A stretch of DNA of 14,511 nt. Source: Bacteroidales bacterium. GTDB lineage: Bacteria > Bacteroidota > Bacteroidia > Bacteroidales > NBLH01. Below, piece after piece: positions 8,269-14,511 of the stretch (positions are counted from its first letter, which is position 1; the number at the start of each line of letters is the position of its first letter). Position numbers and translations under genes: made by a program. The DNA lies in contig JALSLF010000319.1 in the NCBI GenBank assembly GCA_026988445.1, forward strand, positions 1 to 14,511, in the 5' to 3' direction. The notes under the pieces were generated by a model, which had not been told where the DNA came from, did no database searches, and saw nothing but the letters and a program-made list of their open reading frames with translations.

Positions 8269-8685
8269 CTATGAATAAATTTGTAAATAACTTTGTGCAT
8301 TTAAAACCGGTATTCTTGACTTTTTAAAATCTTTCAAATTTCGGGTTATTATCATGTCAGTTTCATGCTCTATTGCTGTGTAATACTGTATTGCATCTTC
8401 AAAATCTTTAAAATCCGAGTCGAGTGATAAATCAATAATTTTATCATCCATTGGTAAAACATTTACCAGAACTTTAAATTTTCGTAGTATTTTTCGAGTA
8501 TCACTCACTTTTAACTTTTGAGAAAGAATATAATAAATATTTGCAAAACTCAGAGATGAAACATAAAGTTCTACTTTAGATTTATCAGCCAGACTAAAAA
8601 GCTGCTGTGCTTCTTTGTAAAATTCTTCCCGTTTGGCAAGAAGGTCCAGAATAATATTTGTATCTACAAAAACCTTATTCATCAC
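8269..8685 (-). CDS. PIN-domain toxin (VapC-like, PIN_3-type)
   Basis: A PIN-fold ribonuclease of 138 residues, the usual VapC length, predicted to cleave RNA when its antitoxin is lost. D8 sits in VFVDTNIILDLL, the conserved first strand. E96-D97 in FEDAIQYYTA and the ITRNLKDF segment (113-120, D119) supply the later acidic or polar positions. The second classical acidic position is N49 in SLSFANIYYIL, as in the PIN_3 branch. The frame opens with GTG at 8685-8683, overlapping the antitoxin TGA. The next codon is ATG at 8682-8680, which shares one base with that stop (TGATG), so the true start may be the ATG, giving 137 residues. Either way it is translationally coupled to the antitoxin gene. 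The target RNA is unknown. Confidence 0.9.
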   Translation of the reverse strand: MMNKVFVDTNIILDLLAKREEFYKEAQQLFSLADKSKVELYVSSLSFANIYYILSQKLKVSDTRKILRKFKVLVNVLPMDDKIIDLSLDSDFKDFEDAIQYYTAIEHETDMIITRNLKDFKKSRIPVLNAQSYLQIYS

Positions 8686-8924
8686 AAATATTTTTTGTGT
8701 AAAAAATCAGTATAGTCTTTTCTGTAATCATCTTCATCTAATTTAATTACTCCCGTAAGACTTTTTACCAAAGGACTGATTTGTGTATTTTCCTTTTTTT
8801 CAGAAGTTATCGCTCTAAGATAATTTTCTATAAGTTTAGATAAACTTATATTATTAGCCTCAGCATATTGTTTAGCCTGATTAATTACACTTTCATTTAA
8901 TTTTAATGTCAATTTCGAATCCAT
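8682..8924 (-). CDS. DUF6364-type ribbon-helix-helix antitoxin
   Basis: An 80-residue protein. The N-terminal half is a ribbon-helix-helix DNA-binding unit: strand SKLTLKLN (3-10), helix 1 (about 11-23), the turn NNISLSKLIENYL (24-36) and helix 2. The C-terminal half, with SPLVKSLTGVI (50-60) and an acidic then basic tail, resembles the DUF6364 family and would wrap and block the PIN toxin. It precedes the toxin and overlaps its start, the standard antitoxin-first order. As in related systems it probably represses its own promoter at 8925-8982. Family assignment comes from recognisable sequence pattern and context rather than a search. Confidence 0.85.
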   Translation of the reverse strand: MDSKLTLKLNESVINQAKQYAEANNISLSKLIENYLRAITSEKKENTQISPLVKSLTGVIKLDEDDYRKDYTDFLHKKYL

Positions 8925-8936
8925 AAGCCTTTATTA

Positions 8937-8964
8937 TACGTACAAATATAATATTTTTTTACGT
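8937..8964 (-). promoter_or_regulatory. Likely promoter and operator of the toxin-antitoxin pair
   Basis: On the minus strand TATATTTG (8950-8943) matches the Bacteroidota -7 consensus TAnnTTTG and lies 18 bases upstream of the antitoxin ATG. A palindromic TACGTA (8937-8942) and a second TACGT (8960-8964) flank the box 23 bases apart, a plausible pair of ribbon-helix-helix operator sites. No convincing -33 TTG element is evident. Box match seen; operator role inferred. Confidence 0.5.
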
Positions 8965-8982
8965 GCCGAAAAAATTAGAACT

Positions 8983-9588
8983 TTATTTTTGACTTTTTCG
9001 CAATACAGGATTCAAATTCGGGTCGTTGTACATTTTCATTTGTTTATAGGTTTTAATAACCGCTTTGCCGGACTTAAGCATATCAAACAATTGGTCTATT
9101 GCCAAAGATAAATCCTTACGCTGTTGAAGCAAAACCTGCAATTTGAAGGAACATTTTTCACGGTGTGCTACATCGGCATCGGCACGTTCTGCCTCTTGGC
9201 GCATGTGGTAAATCTTTAGATTTAAAATAGATAATCGATCAACCGCCCAAGCAGGTGTTTCGGTATTTATAAATGAATCAGGCAGTGGTTTCACATCATT
9301 AAACTGTTCAAAAAAGTAATCGTCAAGTAATTCAACCAAATCGGTTCTGTCTTGATTTGATTTATCAATACGGCGCTTTATTTCCAAAGCTTTTTCGGGC
9401 TTTATCGAAGGTTCGCGAATAATATCTTCCAAATGCCATTGAACGGTATCTATCCAATTTTTTTTATTGAGCAAATATTCAAGACTGTTTTCTTTATATT
9501 CACTTTTAAACTCTTGATTTACATCATCTTTTATGTGATATTCTTTTATGGTTTGTTCAAAAATATCATTAAATGTTTTTGTGGTCAT
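8983..9588 (-). CDS. DUF4254 domain protein
   Basis: A 201-residue, mostly alpha-helical cytoplasmic protein without signal peptide. Conserved-looking segments are NKKNWIDTVQWHLEDIIREP (41-60), NQDRTDLVE (78-86), ETPAWAVDRLSILNLKIYHM (110-129) and YKQMKMYNDPNLNP (181-194), which fit DUF4254, a family of unknown function found mainly in Bacteroidota and, from memory, often beside family-9 glycosyltransferases. Here the glycosyltransferase lies downstream on the same strand but is separated by the toxin-antitoxin genes. The ATG overlaps the TGA of a 40-codon ORF upstream (ATGA), suggesting coupled translation. No catalytic motif is recognised; a link to surface glycan synthesis rests on context only. 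Confidence 0.85.
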   Translation of the reverse strand: MTTKTFNDIFEQTIKEYHIKDDVNQEFKSEYKENSLEYLLNKKNWIDTVQWHLEDIIREPSIKPEKALEIKRRIDKSNQDRTDLVELLDDYFFEQFNDVKPLPDSFINTETPAWAVDRLSILNLKIYHMRQEAERADADVAHREKCSFKLQVLLQQRKDLSLAIDQLFDMLKSGKAVIKTYKQMKMYNDPNLNPVLRKSQK

Positions 9589-9707
9589 AATTTAAGATTT
9601 GATTTTACAAATGGCAAAAATAGGAAAAAATCAAGCATATAGGAAATATAGATTAGAGCGATGCAGAAAGCAAGATAAATTATTATCCCTAATTTAAGTT
9701 TCAGCAT
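9585..9707 (-). CDS. Small single-pass membrane protein, 40 residues (putative)
   Basis: From ATG at 9707-9705 the minus strand reads 40 codons to TGA at 9587-9585, which overlaps the ATG of the DUF4254 gene (ATGA, four-base overlap). The peptide starts MLKLKLGIIIYLAFCIALIY, with a basic N-terminus followed by about 17 hydrophobic residues. A second hydrophobic stretch (about 24-34) and a basic end KSNLKL follow. This is the shape of a one- or two-helix inner-membrane miniprotein. The exact stop/start overlap and filled intergenic gap favour a real gene, but AT-rich DNA easily yields hydrophobic ORFs and no known family is recognised. Confidence 0.5.
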   Translation of the reverse strand: MLKLKLGIIIYLAFCIALIYISYMLDFFLFLPFVKSNLKL

Positions 9708-9776
9708 ATTTTTTTTGTTTTAAATTTCTATAATGCTAATTTTAAGCAAAAATTATACTGCAAATAAGTTTTATTT
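9708..9776. promoter_or_regulatory. Divergent intergenic region
   Basis: These 69 AT-rich bases separate the divergent minus-strand block and the AlbA_2 gene and must hold promoters for both if neither is read from farther away. On the minus strand TATAATTTTTG approximates the TAnnTTTG box. On the plus strand no good match is seen. Confidence 0.3.
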
Positions 9777-11195
9777 ATGAATAAAATCAGCAAAATACTT
9801 GCATTAATAAAACAAGGCGAAGGAATAAATATTGAATTTAAAGAATCAAAAAATAAATTAAATAAAGATGTTTTTGAAAGCGTTTGTGCATTTTTAAATA
9901 GGAATGGCGGACATTTATTTATCGGAGTTGATGATAATAGAAAAATAGTAGGTTTATCAAATCCTCAAAAGATTCTAAATGAATTTATTACCCAGGCAAA
10001 TAATCCTCAAAAATTAAATCCTCCATTTTATTTTCTCCCTGAAATAATAGAAATACAGGGTAAAAATATAATTTATATTTATGTTCCTGTCAGCTCACAA
10101 GTTCACAAACTTGGTGAACGCATTTATGATAGAAATAATGATGGTGATTTTAATATAACACGAAATACGGAATTAGTAACTGCCCTATATCTAAGAAAAC
10201 AAACCGGCTACTCAGAAAATATGATATTCCCTCATGCTACAATAAACGATTTAAGGCATGACCTGATAAATAGAGTTCGTGAAGCAATTAAAAATAAATC
10301 CGGTGAAGATTATACATTGTCCAAATTAGGTGATACTGAATTATTAAAAAGTTTTGGGTTAATACTTAAAGATTTCAAAACGGGAAATACCGGTTTAACA
10401 TTAGCAGCAATTTTACTATTCGGTAAAGATGAAACAATTTTGAATGTGATACCGCATCACAAAACCGATGCTATTTTAAGAAAATATAATATTGACAGAT
10501 ACGATGACAGAGATGATATCCGAACTAATTTGTTAGAAAGCTACGAACGTTTAATGAACTTTGCTAATAAACATTTACCTGATCCGTTTTATTTGGAAAA
10601 TGATGTAAGAATAAGTCTTAGAGACAAAATATTCAGAGAAGCAATTGTTAATATATTAATTCATAGAGATTTCATAAATGCTTACCCTGCAAAGATGATT
10701 ATTCAAAAAGACAAAGTACTATTTGAAAATGCCAATAAAGCACATGGATATGGTCAATTATTGCCGGAAACATTTTCACCCTACCCGAAAAACCCCAAAA
10801 TTGCAAGAGTATTTAAAGAAATAGGTCTTGCAGACGAATTAGGTTCAGGCGTTCGTAACCTTTTTAAATATTGTAAAATATATTCAAACAAAGAACCGGA
10901 ATTAATTGAAGGTGATATTTTTAAAATTAACATTACATTACCTATATACAAGTCTGAACTTACCGAGCAAGCCACCGAGCAAGCTACCGAGCAAGCTACC
11001 GAGCAAGCTGTCATCAATTTTTGCATAATACCTAAATCGACATCAGAGATAATGAAATTTTTAAATTTAAAACATCGTGAACATTTTAGAACAAGTATTT
11101 TGAAACCGCTTTTAATGAAAAAGAAATTATTTATGACAATACCTGATAAACCCAATAGTCCAAAACAAAAATATACAAGTAAATCAAATCAATAA
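9777..11195 (+). CDS. AlbA_2 / RecG-C-terminal-like ATP-binding protein with TEQA repeat linker
   Basis: A 472-residue protein. Residues about 12-150 form an AlbA_2 (Schlafen-like) domain: NIEFKES (18-24) and NRNGGHLFIGVDDNRKIVGL (41-60). The middle and later part (about 270-385) resembles the ATPase-type C-terminal domain annotated in RecG-like regulators: FREAIVNILIHRDF (286-299, N292, H296-D298) and ADELGSGVRNLFKY (about 352-365). Then comes a TEQA linker repeated four times (396-411) and a C-terminal winged-helix-like segment resembling Fic-associated C-termini. Proteins of this type are commonly called transcriptional regulators or putative RecG helicases, but helicase motifs are absent here. 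Role is probably nucleic-acid binding with regulation or defence; not settled. Only eight bases separate it from sbcC, so they are probably co-transcribed. Confidence 0.82.
   Translation: MNKISKILALIKQGEGINIEFKESKNKLNKDVFESVCAFLNRNGGHLFIGVDDNRKIVGLSNPQKILNEFITQANNPQKLNPPFYFLPEIIEIQGKNIIYIYVPVSSQVHKLGERIYDRNNDGDFNITRNTELVTALYLRKQTGYSENMIFPHATINDLRHDLINRVREAIKNKSGEDYTLSKLGDTELLKSFGLILKDFKTGNTGLTLAAILLFGKDETILNVIPHHKTDAILRKYNIDRYDDRDDIRTNLLESYERLMNFANKHLPDPFYLENDVRISLRDKIFREAIVNILIHRDFINAYPAKMIIQKDKVLFENANKAHGYGQLLPETFSPYPKNPKIARVFKEIGLADELGSGVRNLFKYCKIYSNKEPELIEGDIFKINITLPIYKSELTEQATEQATEQATEQAVINFCIIPKSTSEIMKFLNLKHREHFRTSILKPLLMKKKLFMTIPDKPNSPKQKYTSKSNQ
10962..11009 (+). repeat. Four-copy 12-bp in-frame tandem repeat (ACCGAGCAAGCN)
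   Basis: Units begin at 10962, 10974, 10986 and 10998 and differ only in the last base (C once, T three times). Each encodes TEQA. Near-identity at DNA level, including wobble bases, points to recent slippage expansion. Gain or loss of units keeps the frame and only alters linker length between the ATPase-like and winged-helix-like parts. Confidence 0.92.
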
Positions 11196-11203
11196 TAAAA
11201 AAC

Positions 11204-14200
11204 ATGATTCCAATTTCGCTAAAAATAAAAGGTATTTATTCCTATCAAAAAGAACAAACAATTGAGTTTTCGCATCTGACAAGTGCCGGAATTTTTGGAA
11301 TTTTCGGCAAAGTAGGAAGTGGTAAATCAAGCATATTGGAAGCAATGATGTTTGCAATTTTTGGCGAAATTGAACGACTGAACAAAAGAGATAATCGCGC
11401 TTATAATTTAATGAACTTAAAATCAAAAGATTTTTTAATTGATTTAATTATTAAAAACAATGCAGGTGATGAATACAGATTTGCAGTAAGCGGTAAACGA
11501 AACAGTAAAAAATTTGAAGACGTAAATTTAAAACGTACGGTATATAAAAAAGAAAAAAACGAATGGATACCCGTACAAACAAGTAATGCAGAAGAAATTA
11601 TCGGTTTAAATTATGATAATTTCCGGCGAACAATAATTATCCCGCAAGGAAAATTTCAAGATTTTTTACAACTTACCGATGGCGAACGAACAAAAATGAT
11701 GAAAGAGCTTTTTAGGCTTCATCGTTATGATCTGTCAGCTAAAGTAGCTAAAATTGAAAAAGAAAACGAAAAAAAATTAGCAGGTGTTCAAGGTCAATTG
11801 TTGCAATTAGAAAATGTTTCGGAAGAAAAAATCAATATTTTAAAACAAGAACTGCATAAAATTGCTTCGGAGTTGAAATCAGCAAAAGCCGAACAAGAAA
11901 AATTACAAATTCAAAACGAAGAATACAATAAAATAAGTGAATTATTTTTACAAAAAGAAAATTTGCAAAAAAATTTTATAAATCTTGATAAGAAAAAAAA
12001 AGATTATCAGCGCATTGAAAACGAAATAATTGAATACAACTATTGCGTGCATCATTTTAAATTACCTGTGGAAACCAAAATACAAACCGAAATACGGATT
12101 AAAAAGCAAACAGATGACTTAAACACGCAAAAAGAAAGTTTATCGAAAATTAAAAAACAAATTACTTTCTACGAAAGTAAAATAAATGAGCTAAAGCCGG
12201 AATATATAACGCGTGAAGAACTAAAAAGACAAGCTCTTGATTTAAATAAATTACAAGAAATTAAGGAATTAGAATCGAGTACACTTATTTTAAAAAAACG
12301 AATTGACGACGGTGAAAAAGTTACGAAAAGCACGCTCGAACAGCTTAAAATTCTCGAAAAAAAGAGAAATCAACTAAAAGAAGAAATTTTATCCGTAAAA
12401 AAAGAAATGCCCGATTTGAATATCTTATCAAATATAAAGAATTGGTTTACACTAATTAACAATCTGATAAAACAAATAAAAGAATATGAAAACGAATTAA
12501 AAACACAGGATACAAAAGAAGAACAAACCCGAAATGGGCTAAAAGATATTTTAAAAGATTATGTAAACCAAGATTTTAAAATAGAAAAAGATGCAATAAG
12601 CCGCTTATTAAATAGTGAGTTTGAAAATATTGAGAAAAAATTGGACGAAAAAGGACAAAAACTCAAAGAATTAAACATAAAACAAGGCTTAATTGATTAT
12701 TCAAAAAACTTACACGCCGGTGAGCCTTGTCCTGTTTGCGGTTCAACAAATCATCCAAACAAAATAGAAGAACATAATCTGAATAAAGATATTGAGTATC
12801 TTGAAAAGCAAATCTCAAATCTCAAAAAAAATCACAAACAGCTACTGGCAATTCAAAATACTGTAAATAATTTATTTATCAAGTTAGAAAATATTAGTGA
12901 ATACAAACACAAAGCAACAACAAAACTGAATGAATTAAGCAAGGAGTTATCGGAACTGCAAAAGAAATATCCCGCAAAGGAAAAAATAAATGAACAAGAG
13001 TTGACAAGCGCTTTTAAAAAAGCCGAAATTTCACAAAAAGAATTAAAAAATACGGAAATAAATTTACAGAACACCGAAAATGACTATAAAAAAACCTTAA
13101 TCAATAAAGAGCAATATGAAAAAGCATTAAATAAACTAAAAAATGATTTAATTAAACAACAGTCGAGACAAGAAACTTTAATGGCACAAATAAATGATAT
13201 AAATTATGATGAATGGATAAATAAAAATTCTGACTTAATTAATAAACAAATCAACTATTTAAACAACAAGTATTTAAAAATAAGTAGCGAATTTGAAAAA
13301 GCCGAACAAAAATTGAACAGTTTAAACAGGGAACTTGCCGGCATTGAAGGCAAAGTTCAAACCATCGAAAAAGATTTATCACTTAATAAACAACAGTCTG
13401 AAAAAATTGAAAAAGACATTAAACTATTACTTAAAAACTCTGAATATAATAATGTTAATGAGATAATAAATATATTAAACAAAAACTTGAATACTGAAAA
13501 AATCAGTGCTGAAATTAATCGGTTTAAACAAGAGTTTTTCAATGTATCGGAACAGTTAAAAAAATTGACGCAAGAAACTAAAAATAAAAAATACGATGCC
13601 CAAAAACACCAAGAATTAATTGAAAATTTAAAAAACATAAAGCAAAAAACCGAATTGCTGGGTAAAAAAGCAGGTGCTTTAGAAAACGATAAACAACAAT
13701 TAGAAAACAAACTTGTTAATAAACAAAAACTGCAAAAAGAGCTAAAAAACCTGCAATTGCGCGCTGAGAATATACGCACATTAAAATCCTTATTTGCAGG
13801 GAACGGCTTTGTGAATTATGTATCATCTGTTTATCTGCAAAATTTGGTAAATGCGGCTAACCAACGTTTTTTTTATTTATCCGGGCAAAAACTCAAATTG
13901 GAACTCAACGAAAATAATAATTTTGAAATACGTGATTTTTTAAACGGGGGTAAATTAAGAAGTGTAAAAACACTATCAGGCGGACAAACATTTCAAGCTT
14001 CCTTATCCTTAGCACTGGCTCTGGCCGATAATGTGCAATCAACAAGCGGTTCAAAAAGCAATTTCTTTTTCTTAGATGAAGGTTTTGGGATGCTGGATAA
14101 AGATGCACTAAGCAGTGTTTTTGAAACACTTAAAACCTTAAGAAAAGAAAACCGTATTGTAGGGATTATCTCACATGTTGAAGATTTGCAGCAGGAAATT

Positions 14201-14269
14201 GAAACCTATCTAACAATTGAAAATGATGTTCAAACAGGAAGTTTAATTAGTAAAAGTTGGGAAAATTAA
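11204..14269 (+). CDS. sbcC: SbcC, ATPase subunit of the SbcCD (Rad50-Mre11-like) nuclease
   Basis: A 1021-residue SMC-like ATPase of normal SbcC length. With SbcD it processes DNA ends, hairpins and cruciforms in the nucleoid. Walker A GKVGSGKS lies at 35-42 and the Q-loop region IIIPQGKFQDFL at about 145-156. Long coiled coils flank a zinc hook CPVC at 509-512, which dimerises two molecules. The second ATPase half has signature LSGGQ (924-928), Walker B FFFLDEG with D958-E959, the D-loop GMLD and the switch histidine in ISHVEDL. The start MIPISLKIKGIYSYQ is the typical SbcC N-terminus. All key residues are intact. The sbcD gene, usually adjacent, is not upstream (the AlbA_2 gene is) nor in the 240 bases downstream, so SbcD must be encoded elsewhere or be absent. 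Confidence 0.94.
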   Translation: MIPISLKIKGIYSYQKEQTIEFSHLTSAGIFGIFGKVGSGKSSILEAMMFAIFGEIERLNKRDNRAYNLMNLKSKDFLIDLIIKNNAGDEYRFAVSGKRNSKKFEDVNLKRTVYKKEKNEWIPVQTSNAEEIIGLNYDNFRRTIIIPQGKFQDFLQLTDGERTKMMKELFRLHRYDLSAKVAKIEKENEKKLAGVQGQLLQLENVSEEKINILKQELHKIASELKSAKAEQEKLQIQNEEYNKISELFLQKENLQKNFINLDKKKKDYQRIENEIIEYNYCVHHFKLPVETKIQTEIRIKKQTDDLNTQKESLSKIKKQITFYESKINELKPEYITREELKRQALDLNKLQEIKELESSTLILKKRIDDGEKVTKSTLEQLKILEKKRNQLKEEILSVKKEMPDLNILSNIKNWFTLINNLIKQIKEYENELKTQDTKEEQTRNGLKDILKDYVNQDFKIEKDAISRLLNSEFENIEKKLDEKGQKLKELNIKQGLIDYSKNLHAGEPCPVCGSTNHPNKIEEHNLNKDIEYLEKQISNLKKNHKQLLAIQNTVNNLFIKLENISEYKHKATTKLNELSKELSELQKKYPAKEKINEQELTSAFKKAEISQKELKNTEINLQNTENDYKKTLINKEQYEKALNKLKNDLIKQQSRQETLMAQINDINYDEWINKNSDLINKQINYLNNKYLKISSEFEKAEQKLNSLNRELAGIEGKVQTIEKDLSLNKQQSEKIEKDIKLLLKNSEYNNVNEIINILNKNLNTEKISAEINRFKQEFFNVSEQLKKLTQETKNKKYDAQKHQELIENLKNIKQKTELLGKKAGALENDKQQLENKLVNKQKLQKELKNLQLRAENIRTLKSLFAGNGFVNYVSSVYLQNLVNAANQRFFYLSGQKLKLELNENNNFEIRDFLNGGKLRSVKTLSGGQTFQASLSLALALADNVQSTSGSKSNFFFLDEGFGMLDKDALSSVFETLKTLRKENRIVGIISHVEDLQQEIETYLTIENDVQTGSLISKSWEN

Positions 14270-14340
14270 AACACAGCTAAATACATGAATAATTAATAAG
14301 TTTATGAACGCGAAGCCCTCACGGGAGGTAATTAATCAAA

Positions 14341-14382
14341 CTAAATTGAGCTCTTTTTAAAATAAATTCTCTCTCAATTTGG
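14341..14382. repeat. Long-loop inverted repeat after sbcC
   Basis: 14341-14350 (CTAAATTGAG) pairs with 14373-14382 (CTCAATTTGG) over ten pairs including one G-T, with a 22-base AT-rich loop. It could add to termination of sbcC or be a decayed element. In addition AGCTCTTTT at 14349-14357 is complementary to AAAAGAGCT at 14426-14434, enclosing the terminator below. Confidence 0.4.
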
Positions 14383-14387
14383 CAAAA

Positions 14388-14418
14388 AAAAAACGATGCT
14401 TCAACAGCATCGTTTTTT
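14388..14418. terminator. Bidirectional intrinsic terminator
   Basis: Stem 14388-14400 pairs perfectly with 14406-14418 (core ACGATGCT/AGCATCGT extended by five A-T pairs) around a TCAAC loop, with A tract and T tract on either side. It ends sbcC transcription and also that of the convergent minus-strand gene ending at 14438. Confidence 0.9.
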
Positions 14419-14437
14419 AACTATGAAAAGAGCTTAT

Positions 14438-14511
14438 TTATTTTGATATTTGAGCCACCGTTTCTTTTAATTCAGGCACCAACTCAGGACAAGGAATTGT
14501 CCCGTTTTTTT
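14438..14511 (-). CDS. 3' end of an unidentified gene (partial)
   Basis: An open minus-strand frame enters from the right edge and stops with TAA at 14440-14438. The visible 23 residues end in GTIPCPELVPELKETVAQIS followed by a lysine. Position 20 bases from the terminator, on the side expected for a convergent gene, and sensible amino-acid composition support a real C-terminus. The family cannot be recognised from so short a piece. Confidence 0.6.
   Translation of the reverse strand, partial: KNGTIPCPELVPELKETVAQISK

Noticed and set aside
9615..9622. TATTTTTG on the minus strand as a promoter for DUF4254
   Set aside because: It matches the TAnnTTTG box but lies inside the 40-codon ORF and lacks a properly spaced -33 element, so it is not reported as a feature.
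10781..11155. 124-codon minus-strand ORF across the TEQA repeat
   Set aside because: It is antisense to the AlbA_2 gene and its repeated SVAC peptide is just the complement of the 12-bp repeat.
13357..13779. 140-codon minus-strand ORF rich in Phe, Ser and Cys
   Set aside because: It is antisense to the coiled-coil part of sbcC; Lys/Glu-rich AT-rich coding DNA commonly yields such open complementary frames.

Overview
The window reads as a chromosomal segment of a low-GC member of the Bacteroidota. Supporting evidence: a secreted lamin-tail-domain protein with a FlgD/CHU-like C-terminal domain, a DUF4254 protein near a family-9 glycosyltransferase, a TAnnTTTG-type promoter box, few Shine-Dalgarno sequences, and AT-rich coding DNA throughout. 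No rRNA, tRNA, insertion sequence or CRISPR array is visible. No complete new multi-gene system is evident, but several local structures are unusual.

Layout. Positions 1-263 are non-coding and highly structured: two tandem copies of a 154-bp unit. Each copy carries hairpin A (GCACC-AAA-GGTGC), hairpin B (CATTGG...CCAATG) and hairpin A again. The duplication runs into the next gene, so a decayed copy of its first codons lies upstream as a 33-codon ORF. A two-gene operon follows: a D-hydantoinase/dihydropyrimidinase (264-1637) overlapping by ATGA a secreted ankyrin-repeat protein (1634-2956). Next is a 1368-residue exported modular protein (3048-7154) with a lectin-like N-terminal domain, five SbsA-type Ig-like modules, three lamin-tail domains and a FlgD-like C-terminus. 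A perfect 14-bp hairpin closes it and overlaps the stop codon of the convergent gene.

The minus-strand block 7186-9707 reads, in transcription order: a 40-codon membrane micro-ORF (9707-9585), a DUF4254 gene overlapping it by ATGA, a DUF6364-type ribbon-helix-helix antitoxin, a PIN-domain toxin coupled to it, and a family-9 glycosyltransferase (heptosyltransferase-like, probably lipopolysaccharide or surface glycan assembly). The toxin-antitoxin pair has its own promoter-like site and seems to sit between two genes that belong together.

On the plus strand, 9777-14269 holds an AlbA_2/RecG-C-terminal-like ATP-binding protein with a four-copy TEQA linker encoded by a 12-bp tandem repeat. Eight bases later comes a full-length SbcC (Rad50-type ATPase with CPVC zinc hook). 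Its usual nuclease partner SbcD is not in the window. The last 240 bases hold a strong bidirectional terminator and the 3' end of an unidentified minus-strand gene.
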